NCBI RefSeq assembly: GCF_014466955.1
Contig: NZ_AP023396.1
Coordinates: forward strand, 3,038,001-3,102,000
DNA: 64,000 nt
Direction of reading: 5' to 3'
DNA from: Nocardia wallacei
GTDB lineage: Bacteria > Actinomycetota > Actinomycetes > Mycobacteriales > Mycobacteriaceae
The notes under the pieces were generated by a model. It had not been told where the DNA came from. It saw only the letters and a list, made by a program, of their open reading frames with translations, and made no database searches. This document shows, piece after piece, positions 1 through 8,020 of this stretch (position 1 is its first letter; each line of letters opens with the position of its first letter). The position numbers and the translations under genes are program-made.

Positions 1-1
1 C

Positions 2-1777
2 AACAAGTCGCGGTCGCTGCCGCGGTTCTTCGCGGACAAGTCCTCGATCGACCTCGGCGTGGTGACGATCACCTGGCATCAGGCGCTCACCATGGGCGTC
101 GCGGTGGTGGTGGCGGTGGCGTTGCGAATCCTGTTGTTCCGCACCAGGACCGGCGCCGAGATGCGGGCGACCGTGGACGACCGGGCGCTGGTCGGGCTCA
201 CGGGCGCCGATCCCGGCCGGGCCAACCGGGTCGCCTGGATCCTCGGCATCGAGCTGGCGGCGGTCGGCGGCATTCTCATCGCGCCGACCGTGGCGCTGGA
301 CGCCGCGCAGCTGTCGCTGCTGATCGTGAGCGCTTACACCGCCGCCATCTTCGGCCGCCTGCGCAATCTGCCGATGACTTTCGCGGGCGCGGTGGTGGTC
401 GGCCTGATGGAGAGCTACCTGACCGGGTACCTGCCGCAGAACGAGTATCTGCCCGGCCTGCGGCTGGCGGCCCCGGCGCTGCTGCTGTTCCTGGCCCTGC
501 TGATGTTCCCGCACGGGCGGCTGCGCGGCCGCGACCGGAAGCTGAAACCCGTTCCGCTGCCGACGATCAACGGCTCGATGGCGTTCGCCGCGACCATCGT
601 GGTGTTCGGGCTGTTCCTCGCGACCATGCTCGGCGAGGCCGATCTGATCACCTACGGCGCCATGTTCGCCTGGGGTGTGATCGCGCTGTCGTACGTGCCG
701 CTGCTCGGGTTCGCCGGGCAGATCTCGTTGTGCCAGCTCAGTCTCGCCGGGGTCGGGGCGGTGGCCTATTCGCACCTCGGGCCCGACGGCCAGTGGTGGG
801 CGCTGCTCGCGGCGATGGCCATCGCCGGGGTGGTCGGCGCCGTGGTCGCGATTCCGGCGCTGCGGCTGTCGGGGGTGTACATGGCCCTGGCGACAGCGGC
901 TTTCGCGGTGGTGCTGGACCGGTGGATCTTCACGCTGCCGTCGTTCGAACTGCTCGGTGTGCGCATCGCGCTGTTCGATCAGGGCTCGGTGTCGCTGGTC
1001 GGGCCGGATCTGTTCGGCTGGAAACTGAATACCACCGCGGAGATCACCGTGTTCGCGGCGGTGTGCCTGGCGGTGGCGGGCCTGGGCATCGCGCTGTTGC
1101 GGCGCAGTCGATTCGGGCGTCGACTGATCGCGCTGCGGGACAGCGAGGCCGCCTACGCCACGCTCGGCGGCAGTCTGCTGGCGGCGCGGGTGCTGGTGTT
1201 CGCGCTGTCGGCCGCCATCGCCGGACTGGGTGGCGCGCTGTATGGCATGCAGTTGCAGGCGGTGGCGCCCGATCAGTTCAATCTGGTGGCGGGACTGCCG
1301 ATCTTCCTGATCGTCACCATCGCCGGGCTCGGCGCTGTCGGCGCGGGACTGTTCACCGGTCTCGTTTTCGCGGGGCCGCTCAACGTGATTCCCGTGCTGT
1401 GGCCCGGTTTGCAGAACCTGGCCCAGGTGCTGCCGTCGCTGGGCGGCATCGCCTTCGGCGGCGGCGTGCTCCGCGAGGGCGCCATCGGCCCGATGCGCAA
1501 GGACTGGTTCCCGATGCTGCGCGACCGGATCGTCGGTCCCGCACTGATTCTCGTGCTGCTCGCGCTGTGGGCCCTGCGGCTGCTCGACACCATCGACGGC
1601 TGGATGTTCACCGCGGGAGCCGTGGTGGCCGCCATCGCCGCCCGGCTCTGGCACCGGGCCAGGACCCGGCCGGAACCCGGACCGGCGGAGGTGCCGGTGG
1701 AGTGGTGGGGCATCAAGCGCCCGTGGAATTCGAAGGACGGGGAGGTGCTCGATCGTGCCGTCGCTACTGGAAGTTGA
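2..1777 (+). CDS. Branched-chain amino acid-type ABC transporter permease, fused LivH-LivM (5' partial)
   Basis: Membrane permease of a branched-chain amino acid/amide-type (LivHMGF) ABC importer. The frame is open to the left edge, so the start lies outside the window. The first ~150 visible residues match the C-terminal part of a LivH permease. From about residue 190 a LivM permease follows, with the typical LGFAGQISLCQLSLAGVGA segment, so both permeases are one polypeptide. Many hydrophobic helices are visible. The end overlaps the ATP-binding gene at 1755 by 23 bp. In a beta-oxidation operon the substrate is probably an organic acid or amide rather than an amino acid; that is inference. 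Confidence 0.9.
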   Translation, partial: NKSRSLPRFFADKSSIDLGVVTITWHQALTMGVAVVVAVALRILLFRTRTGAEMRATVDDRALVGLTGADPGRANRVAWILGIELAAVGGILIAPTVALDAAQLSLLIVSAYTAAIFGRLRNLPMTFAGAVVVGLMESYLTGYLPQNEYLPGLRLAAPALLLFLALLMFPHGRLRGRDRKLKPVPLPTINGSMAFAATIVVFGLFLATMLGEADLITYGAMFAWGVIALSYVPLLGFAGQISLCQLSLAGVGAVAYSHLGPDGQWWALLAAMAIAGVVGAVVAIPALRLSGVYMALATAAFAVVLDRWIFTLPSFELLGVRIALFDQGSVSLVGPDLFGWKLNTTAEITVFAAVCLAVAGLGIALLRRSRFGRRLIALRDSEAAYATLGGSLLAARVLVFALSAAIAGLGGALYGMQLQAVAPDQFNLVAGLPIFLIVTIAGLGAVGAGLFTGLVFAGPLNVIPVLWPGLQNLAQVLPSLGGIAFGGGVLREGAIGPMRKDWFPMLRDRIVGPALILVLLALWALRLLDTIDGWMFTAGAVVAAIAARLWHRARTRPEPGPAEVPVEWWGIKRPWNSKDGEVLDRAVATGS

Positions 1778-2468
1778 CGATGTCACCGTCGTGTTCGGCG
1801 GCAATCGCGCGCTCGACGGCGCGGGGCTGCGGGCCGAACGCGGCGCGGTGACCGGCTTGATCGGCCCCAACGGCGCCGGGAAGAGCACGCTGTTCGACGT
1901 GATCTGCGGGCTGCGCAAACCGACCACCGGGCGGGTGGCGATCGGCGGCGCGGACGTCACCCGGCTCGGGCCGTCGCGGCGCTCGCGGCACGGGCTGGCG
2001 CGCACGTTCCAGCGGCTGGAGTTGTTCGGGCGCTTGACCGTTCGCGACAACCTGCTGGTCGCGGCCGAACTCGGGCGGCACCGGCGGCAGGCGGCCGGAA
2101 TCGTCGGCGAGATCATCGAGCGGCTCGGCCTGCACGAGGTGGCCGATACCTCCGCCGACGACCTGCCCACCGGCACCGCGCGGCTGGTGGAGGTGGGGCG
2201 GGCCGTCGCGGCGCGCCCGAGCCTGATCCTGCTGGACGAGCCCGCCGCGGGCCAGGACCACACCGAGACCGAGCGATTCGGTGACCTGCTGCGCTCGCTC
2301 GCCGACGACGGCACCGCGGTGCTGCTCGTCGAACACGACATGGGCCTGGTGATGAACGTCTGCGACGAAGTGTTCGTGCTGGATCTCGGCAAGGTCATCG
2401 CCTCCGGCCCGCCCGCGGTGATCCGCGAGGACGAGGTCGTGCTGGCGGCCTATCTGGGGGACGTATGA
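1755..2468 (+). CDS. livG: ABC transporter ATP-binding protein, LivG type
   Basis: One of the two nucleotide-binding subunits of the importer. It has Walker A GPNGAGKST near residue 36 and Walker B LILLDEPAAG with the catalytic Glu, followed by the H-loop EHDMG. The signature region reads DLPTGTARLVEVGRA, where LSGGQ is usual; LivG proteins often vary here but this is a weak C-loop. At 237 residues it is a normal LivG length. The GTG start overlaps the permease gene and its stop overlaps the next ATG (ATGA), so the genes are translationally coupled. It would work as a heterodimer with the LivF product. Confidence 0.9.
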   Translation: MPSLLEVDDVTVVFGGNRALDGAGLRAERGAVTGLIGPNGAGKSTLFDVICGLRKPTTGRVAIGGADVTRLGPSRRSRHGLARTFQRLELFGRLTVRDNLLVAAELGRHRRQAAGIVGEIIERLGLHEVADTSADDLPTGTARLVEVGRAVAARPSLILLDEPAAGQDHTETERFGDLLRSLADDGTAVLLVEHDMGLVMNVCDEVFVLDLGKVIASGPPAVIREDEVVLAAYLGDV

Positions 2469-3220
2469 ACGTCCGGAGTGAGCTCGGAACCACCACGGCC
2501 GCAACGGGATCGGCCGCGCCGAACCTGGTCGCCCTGTGCGAGGCGCGGGCCGCCTACGACGCCATCACCGTGCTGCACGGTGTAAATCTGGAGGTCGCGT
2601 CCGGGCAGGTGGTCGCGCTGCTGGGACCCAACGGCGCGGGCAAGACCACCGCGCTGAAGGTGATCGCCGGTATCCACCCGATCACCTCGGGGCGGCTGCT
2701 GCTCGGCGGGCGCGATGTGACCGGCGCGCCACCGCGTGATCTCGCGCGGGCGGGGGTGTGCCTGATCCCGGAGGGCCGCGGCGTCTTCCCGAACCTCACG
2801 GTGCGCGACAACCTGCTGATGATGACCTTCACCGGCCGCCCGCGCGCCGAGATCGAGGAGATCGCGTTCACCCGGTTCCCCATCCTCGGCAAACGGGCGG
2901 GGCAGATCGCCGGGACCCTGTCCGGCGGTGAACAGCAGATGCTGGCACTGGCCCGCGGACTGGCCACCGATCCCGCGGTGCTGCTGCTCGACGAACTCTC
3001 AATGGGCCTGGCGCCCTTGGTCGTCGGGCAGCTCTACGAGCAGGTGGCCGAGATCGCCCGGCAGGGTGTCGCGGTGCTCGTGGTCGAACAGTTCGCCGCC
3101 GCGGTGCTGGGCATCGTCGACCACGCCGCCGTGCTGGTGCGCGGGCGGGTCTCACGGCGAGGACATCCGGACGCGATCCGCGACGAATTGGCAGCCCTCT
3201 ACCTAGGAAGTTCGAGATGA
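2465..3220 (+). CDS. livF: ABC transporter ATP-binding protein, LivF type
   Basis: Second nucleotide-binding subunit of the importer. Walker A is GPNGAGKTT, the signature is TLSGGEQQML and Walker B is VLLLDELSMGLAP, the LivF hallmark. The motif LIPEGRGVFPNLTVRDNL is also typical of LivF. A ~25-residue N-terminal extension precedes the ATPase domain. Length is 251 residues. The start overlaps the livG stop by 4 bp and the stop overlaps the next ATG. No periplasmic substrate-binding protein gene is visible; it may lie left of the window. Confidence 0.92.
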   Translation: MNVRSELGTTTAATGSAAPNLVALCEARAAYDAITVLHGVNLEVASGQVVALLGPNGAGKTTALKVIAGIHPITSGRLLLGGRDVTGAPPRDLARAGVCLIPEGRGVFPNLTVRDNLLMMTFTGRPRAEIEEIAFTRFPILGKRAGQIAGTLSGGEQQMLALARGLATDPAVLLLDELSMGLAPLVVGQLYEQVAEIARQGVAVLVVEQFAAAVLGIVDHAAVLVRGRVSRRGHPDAIRDELAALYLGSSR

Positions 3221-3585
3221 CCGAAGCACGCGCGGACCGGTTCGTCCGCGAATTGCGAGAACTGAAGATTCCCGATCCCGCCGCCGGGCGGTCCGGACTG
3301 TGGCTGCGCCTGGGCGTCGTGCTCATGGTGGCCGGGCCGGTGCTCGCGGTGCTGGCGTACGTCATGTCGCACGGCACCACCGATCCGCTGGCCCAGCGCG
3401 ACGCCATCACCCTGGCCCTGGGCGGGGTAGCCGTGAGCGTGGTGGGTGCGGCGCTGTTCCTGCGCTATTCCCTGACGAATTTCCTGCGGTTCTGGCTGGC
3501 CCGGCAGTCCCACGATCTGGACGAACTCGGAAACCGAGTGGCGGGCAGCGAGATTCGGCTCGACGGCGTCACCTCGGCGTCCTGA
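3217..3585 (+). CDS. Small two-helix membrane protein, function unknown
   Basis: A 122-residue protein that I do not recognise. A charged N-terminus of ~28 residues is followed by two hydrophobic segments, about residues 29-49 and 68-84, and a polar C-terminal tail (LARQSHDLDELGN), suggesting a hairpin membrane protein. It is coupled by ATGA overlap to livF and sits 47 bp before the acyl-CoA dehydrogenase gene, so it belongs to the uptake/beta-oxidation operon. A role as an accessory subunit of the importer is possible, but nothing in the sequence proves it. Confidence 0.75.
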   Translation: MTEARADRFVRELRELKIPDPAAGRSGLWLRLGVVLMVAGPVLAVLAYVMSHGTTDPLAQRDAITLALGGVAVSVVGAALFLRYSLTNFLRFWLARQSHDLDELGNRVAGSEIRLDGVTSAS

Positions 3586-3632
3586 GTCGCGCCGCCGGCC
3601 GGCGGCGGGTGTACCGAGATGGAGGTGTGGAG

Positions 3633-4826
3633 GTGTCCGATGACACGACCGCGGCGGGCATGAGTTTCGACCTGTCGGAGGACCAGGAGCTGATCCGGTC
3701 GTCGGTGGCCGAACTGTGCCGCAAGTTCGACGACCAGTACTGGCTGCAGAAGGACCGGGACCACGAATTCCCGACGGAGTTCTACCAGGCCATCGCCGCG
3801 GGCGGCTGGCTGGGCCTGACCATTCCGGAGGAGGACGGCGGGCACGGGCTCGGGATCACCGAGGCCACCCTGCTGGCCGAGGAGGTCTCGCGCTCCGGCG
3901 GCGGCATGAACGCCGCCAGCTCCATCCACATGTCGATCTTCGGGATGCAGCCGGTGGTGGTGCACGGATCGGAGGAACTCAAGCAGCGGACGCTGCCGCG
4001 GGTGGCCACCGGCGACCTGCACGTGTGTTTCGGCGTGACGGAACCCGGTGCGGGACTGGACACTCCGCGCATCACGACGTTCGCGCGCCGCGACGGCGAC
4101 CACTACGTCGTCAACGGGCGCAAGGTGTGGATCTCGAAAGCCGTGGAGTCGGAGAAGATCCTGCTGCTCGCGCGGACGCAGAGCTACGCCGAGGTCACCA
4201 AGAAGACCGACGGCATGACGCTGTTCCTCACCGATATCGACCGCGCGCACATCGACATCCGGCCGATCGCCAAGATGGGCCGCAACGCCGTCACCTCCAA
4301 CGAGGTCTTCATCGACGACCTGCGCATCCCCGTGGCGGATCGGGTCGGCGAGGAAGGCCAGGGCTTCCGGTACCTGCTCGACGGGCTCAACCCCGAGCGC
4401 ATGCTGATCGCCGCCGAGGCGCTCGGGCTGGGCCGGGTGGCGCTGGACCGGGCCGTGCGGTACGCCAAGGAGCGAGTCGTGTTCGACCGGCCGATCGGCA
4501 AGAACCAGGCCATCCAGTTCCCGCTGGCCGACTCGCTGGCCCGGCTGGATGCCGCCGAACTCATCCTGCGCAAGGCGACCTGGCGCTACGACAACGGGAA
4601 ATCCTGTGGGCGCGAGGCGAATACGGCGAAATACCTGTGCGCCGACGCCGGATTCACCGCCGCCGACCGCGCGCTGCAGACGCACGGTGGCATGGGCTAC
4701 GCGGAGGAGTACCACGTGTCGCGCTACTTCCGGGAGGCGCGCGTGATGCGCATCGCCCCGGTCAGCCAAGAAATGATCTTGAACTATCTGGGTTCGCACA
4801 CCCTGGGAATGCCGAGGAGCTACTGA
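3633..4826 (+). CDS. Acyl-CoA dehydrogenase (FadE type)
   Basis: FAD-dependent dehydrogenase that would introduce the alpha,beta double bond into an acyl-CoA. The FAD/substrate segments FGVTEPGAGLDTP and GRKVWISKA are present, as are the C-terminal domain motifs VFDRPIGKNQAIQ and LQTHGGMGYAEEY. The position of the MCAD-type catalytic Glu (EGTxEI) reads APVSQEM, but a Glu is present in NPERMLIA, where long-chain and isovaleryl-CoA dehydrogenases carry theirs. I chose GTG 3633 because GGAGGTGTGGAG lies just upstream; ATG 3660 is an alternative (388 residues). The stop overlaps the SDR start (TGATG). Confidence 0.9.
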   Translation: MSDDTTAAGMSFDLSEDQELIRSSVAELCRKFDDQYWLQKDRDHEFPTEFYQAIAAGGWLGLTIPEEDGGHGLGITEATLLAEEVSRSGGGMNAASSIHMSIFGMQPVVVHGSEELKQRTLPRVATGDLHVCFGVTEPGAGLDTPRITTFARRDGDHYVVNGRKVWISKAVESEKILLLARTQSYAEVTKKTDGMTLFLTDIDRAHIDIRPIAKMGRNAVTSNEVFIDDLRIPVADRVGEEGQGFRYLLDGLNPERMLIAAEALGLGRVALDRAVRYAKERVVFDRPIGKNQAIQFPLADSLARLDAAELILRKATWRYDNGKSCGREANTAKYLCADAGFTAADRALQTHGGMGYAEEYHVSRYFREARVMRIAPVSQEMILNYLGSHTLGMPRSY

Positions 4827-5590
4827 TGACCCAGCAGGGACTGTTCGACCTCACCGGGCGCTCCGCGTTGGTCACCGGCGCGGCCGGTGGCATCGGCTCG
4901 GCCGTGGCGCAGGCGCTGGCCACCGCCGGCGGGGGCGTGCTGGTCACCGACCGTGACGGCGATGCCGCCGCGGCCGTCGCGGAGAAGATCACCGGGAACG
5001 GCGGCACGGCAGCGAGTTTCGCGTTCGACGTGACCGATCGGGACGCGGCCGACGCCGCCGTCGAGCGGGCTGCCGCGCTCACCGGCGGGGTGCTGCACAT
5101 CGTGGTGAACAATGCCGGGGTCACCGCGCCCGCGATGTTCCCCAAGACCACCGCCGAATCGGTGCGGCGGCTGTTCGACATTCACGCGCTGGGCACGATC
5201 AACTGCACGCAGGCCGCGCTGGCCTACCTGCCCACCGACGGCACCGGGCGGGTCATCAACGTCACCTCCGCCGCCGGGCTGGTGGGCACGCTCGGCCAGG
5301 TGAACTACTCGGCCGCCAAGGCCGCCATCATCGGCATCACCAAATCACTGGCGAAAGAGCTGGCGCGCAAGAACATTCTGGTCAACGCGCTCGCCCCGCT
5401 GGCCGCGACGCCGATGACCGAGACCATCCGCACCGACGAGAAGTTCTCCGGGCCGATGCTCGACCGGATCCTGTTGCGGCGCTGGGCCGAACCGGAGGAG
5501 GTGGCGGGCGCGTTCGTGTTCCTCGCCTCCGACGCGGCCTCGTTCATCACCGGGCAGGTGCTGCCGGTGGACGGCGGCACGGTGATCTGA
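4826..5590 (+). CDS. Short-chain dehydrogenase/reductase, FabG-like
   Basis: NAD(P)-dependent SDR of 254 residues. The cofactor motif TGAAGGIG is at residues 17-24, NNAG at 95-98, and the catalytic Ser148, Tyr161 and Lys165 (YSAAK) are all present, with the C-terminal FITGQVLPVDGG typical of classical SDRs. Between an acyl-CoA dehydrogenase and a CoA-transferase it most likely acts as a 3-hydroxyacyl-CoA dehydrogenase in the beta-oxidation set; that is inferred from context. Both ends overlap neighbouring genes (TGATG), so it is translationally coupled. Confidence 0.9.
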   Translation: MTQQGLFDLTGRSALVTGAAGGIGSAVAQALATAGGGVLVTDRDGDAAAAVAEKITGNGGTAASFAFDVTDRDAADAAVERAAALTGGVLHIVVNNAGVTAPAMFPKTTAESVRRLFDIHALGTINCTQAALAYLPTDGTGRVINVTSAAGLVGTLGQVNYSAAKAAIIGITKSLAKELARKNILVNALAPLAATPMTETIRTDEKFSGPMLDRILLRRWAEPEEVAGAFVFLASDAASFITGQVLPVDGGTVI

Positions 5591-6795
5591 TGGGCGACCA
5601 CACCGGTGGCCCGCTGGCCGGGATCACGGTCGTCGCCCTGGAACAGGCGGTGTCCGCGCCGATGTGCACGCGGACGCTGGCCGATTTCGGCGCCCGGGTG
5701 ATCAAGGTGGAGAACCCGGCCGGTGGTGATTTCGCCCGGTACTACGACGACGTGGTGCACGGGCAGGCCGCGCACTTCGTGTGGGTGAACCGGGGCAAGG
5801 AATCGGTGACTCTGGATCTGAAAACCGAAGCGGGAGTGGGTCTGCTGCATCGGCTGCTGGAGCGGGCCGACGTGCTGGTGTCCAATCTGGCGCCCGGTGC
5901 GACCGCGCGCCTGGGGCTGGCGTCGGCCGATCTCGCTGTGCGTTACCCCGATCTGATCGCGGTGGAGATCGATGGTTTCGGGGCCGGTGGGCCGCTGTCC
6001 CACAAGCGGGCCTACGACTTGCTGGTGCAGGCGGAGTCCGGGGTGTGCGCGGTGACCGGCACCGCCGATGCCCCGGCCAAACCGGGACCGCCGGTCGCGG
6101 ACGTCACCACGGGACTGTATGCGGCACTGTCGATTCTGGCGGCGCTGCACGGGCGCACGCGCGGGTCGGCGCACGGCGGCAGCATCGCGGTGAGCCTGTT
6201 CGACACGATGGCCGAGATGATGGGCTACCACCTGACCTACGCCCGGCACGCCGGAGTCGATCAGCAGCCGCTCGGAATGAGTTCGCCCGCCGTGGCGCCC
6301 TACGGGGCGTACCCGACCGCCGACGGCCGCACCGTAGTGCTCGGCACCACCAACGACCGCGAGTGGCAGCGGCTGGCGACCGAGATCCTCGCTCGACCGG
6401 AACTCGCTGCGGCGGAACGCTTCCGGACCAACTCCGGCCGCGTTCGGCACCGGGCGGAACTGGACGAGGCGATCGGCGCCTGGTGCGCGCGGCACGACCT
6501 GGCGCACATCCAGAAGACCGCCGACGACGCCGGTATCGGCAACTCCTGCTACAACCGCCCCAGCGAGGTACTCGACCACCCCCAACTGGTCGAACGCGGA
6601 CGCTGGCGCACCATCGACACCCCCGGCGGCCCCATCCCCTCCCTGCTTCCCCCTGCCGTGCTCCCCGGATACGACCCGCCGATGGGGCCGGTCCCCGGCT
6701 TGGGCGCGCACACCGACGCGGTGCTGACCGAAATCGGCTGCACTGCCACCGAACTGGCCGAGCTACGCCGGACCGGTGCGATCGGAGCCGGATGA
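5590..6795 (+). CDS. CoA-transferase family III (CaiB/BaiF type)
   Basis: Family III CoA-transferases move CoA between carboxylic acids through an aspartyl-CoA thioester. The N-terminal GITVVALEQAVSAPMCTRTL and DFGARVIKVENP are typical, as is VNRGKESVTLDLK. The conserved catalytic Asp is expected in the AYDLLVQAESG segment. Length is 401 residues, normal for the family. It probably activates the imported acid or recycles CoA from a product. The last 40 codons, including the stop, are duplicated in frame directly downstream (6796-6915). Confidence 0.92.
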   Translation: MGDHTGGPLAGITVVALEQAVSAPMCTRTLADFGARVIKVENPAGGDFARYYDDVVHGQAAHFVWVNRGKESVTLDLKTEAGVGLLHRLLERADVLVSNLAPGATARLGLASADLAVRYPDLIAVEIDGFGAGGPLSHKRAYDLLVQAESGVCAVTGTADAPAKPGPPVADVTTGLYAALSILAALHGRTRGSAHGGSIAVSLFDTMAEMMGYHLTYARHAGVDQQPLGMSSPAVAPYGAYPTADGRTVVLGTTNDREWQRLATEILARPELAAAERFRTNSGRVRHRAELDEAIGAWCARHDLAHIQKTADDAGIGNSCYNRPSEVLDHPQLVERGRWRTIDTPGGPIPSLLPPAVLPGYDPPMGPVPGLGAHTDAVLTEIGCTATELAELRRTGAIGAG

Positions 6796-6915
6796 CCTCC
6801 CGATGGGCCGGTCCCGGGCCGGGGCGCGCGCACCGGCGCGGTGCGGACCGAAATCGGTTGTACTGCAGCGGAACTAGCCGAACTACGTCTTTCCGGACTG
6901 ATGGGAGCGGTGTGA
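6676..6915 (+). repeat. 120-bp in-frame tandem duplication of the CoA-transferase gene end
   Basis: Positions 6676-6795 (last 40 codons and stop of the CoA-transferase gene) are followed without a gap by a diverged copy at 6796-6915. By hand count about 90 of 120 bases agree. The copy keeps the reading frame: its conceptual peptide contains EIGCTA and ELAELR like the original and also ends in TGA. Reading through the first stop would therefore extend the protein by 39 residues that repeat its own tail. It may be an old tandem duplication or the remnant of a second CoA-transferase gene. Confidence 0.8.
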
Positions 6916-7189
6916 TGAGCGAGGTCGTGCTGACGTGGCGTGGCCGAACCCGGCGCCGCGGCAGCGTGGTCCGTCGCCGGTGCGCTGCCGTTGTAACAGT
7001 CCGCTGTCGCGGTGCGGTGGCGGACTGCGGGCACCGGGGCCGGATACGAAACGCGCAGTGCCGTGGTCTGTTTCGCCGTGGCGGGCAAGTTGCGCCGGTC
7101 CGATGCGATGGGGGGCGCGTGATGAGCCGGACAGTGGTGTGGCGTGGTCGAGGCCGCGCAGGCGGGGCGGCCCGGGGCGGAGGCGCGGG
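6916..7189. other. Non-conserved stretch between CoA-transferase tail repeat and enoyl-CoA hydratase
   Basis: I see no recognisable gene here. An open frame from ATG 6915 to the stop at 7193 would give 92 residues, but it is extremely Arg/Gly rich and resembles no family, so it is probably chance. The motif ATGAGC followed by a GTG-rich string and TGGCGTGG occurs near 6915 and 7122, and ATGAGC recurs at the real hydratase start (7190). This suggests repeated duplication of a gene junction that later decayed. Confidence 0.45.
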
Positions 7190-8017
7190 ATGAGCGGGGA
7201 ACCGGTGTTGCTGACTGAGGATCGTGACGGTGTTCGTACGCTGACGTTGAATCGGCCGGGGCGGAAGAACGCGATCGATGCGGAATTGTGGAGGGCGCTG
7301 GCTGATGCGTTGCGGGAGGTGGCGGGGGATCGGTCGGTGCGGGCAGTGGTGATTGCGGGGGCGGGAGGCGCGTTCTGCTCGGGGGCGGATATTTCGGTGC
7401 CGGACAACACGCATCCGATCTATCGGATGCGGGCGCTCACCGATGTCGCGGTGTTGCTGCACGAGGTGCCACAGCCGACCGTGGCGAAGGTGGCGGGTGT
7501 GGCGGTGGGGGCGGGCTGGAATCTGGCGCTGGGGTGCGATCTCGTGGTGGCCACGCCGGAATCGACATTCGCACAGATCTTCGCTCGACGCGGGCTGTCG
7601 CTGGATCTGGGCGGGTCGTGGCTGCTGCCTCGGCTGGTCGGTCTGCAGCAGGCCAAGCGGCTGGCGCTGCTGGCTGAGACCATCGACGCGAGGCAGGCGC
7701 GTGAGCTGGGGCTGGTGACCTGGGTGGTGCCCGCGGAGGAGATCGACGAATTCGTGACCGACCTGGGTGGGCGTCTGGCCGACGGGCCGCCGGTGGCCCT
7801 CGCGCAAACCAAGGCCCTGCTGAACGGCGGTGCGGACGCGACACTGCGGGAGGCGCTCGCGGCCGAAGCCCGCGCGCAGGGTATCAACTTCGCGACCGCG
7901 GACGTCCCGGAGGCGTTCGCGGCCTTCGCCGAACGGCGCGAGCCCCAGTACACCGGCCGCTGGACCGTGCGCCGTCCGCCGCTGCGCGCGAGCGACGAAT
8001 CCGAGAATGGGAGATAG
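7190..8017 (+). CDS. Enoyl-CoA hydratase/isomerase family protein
   Basis: Crotonase-fold protein of 275 residues. The two oxyanion-hole segments are GGAFCSGADIS and VGAGWNLALGCDLV, and the NRPGRKNAID motif is at the N-terminus. It would hydrate the 2-enoyl-CoA made by the neighbouring acyl-CoA dehydrogenases. The second catalytic region reads RRGLSLDLGGSW, so only one acidic residue is evident there; isomerase or other crotonase activity cannot be excluded. ATG 7190 follows GGCGGAGGCGCGGG, a good ribosome-binding site. Confidence 0.88.
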   Translation: MSGEPVLLTEDRDGVRTLTLNRPGRKNAIDAELWRALADALREVAGDRSVRAVVIAGAGGAFCSGADISVPDNTHPIYRMRALTDVAVLLHEVPQPTVAKVAGVAVGAGWNLALGCDLVVATPESTFAQIFARRGLSLDLGGSWLLPRLVGLQQAKRLALLAETIDARQARELGLVTWVVPAEEIDEFVTDLGGRLADGPPVALAQTKALLNGGADATLREALAAEARAQGINFATADVPEAFAAFAERREPQYTGRWTVRRPPLRASDESENGR

Positions 8018-8020
8018 CAG

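Noticed and set aside
3300..3632. Upstream extension of the first acyl-CoA dehydrogenase frame
   Set aside because: It overlaps the small membrane protein in another frame and lacks family similarity; GTG 3633 has a clear ribosome-binding site.
3633..4826. Loss of the catalytic Glu in the acyl-CoA dehydrogenase (APVSQEM in place of EGTxEI)
   Set aside because: A Glu is present at the alternative position used by long-chain and isovaleryl-CoA dehydrogenases (NPERM), so the enzyme is probably active.
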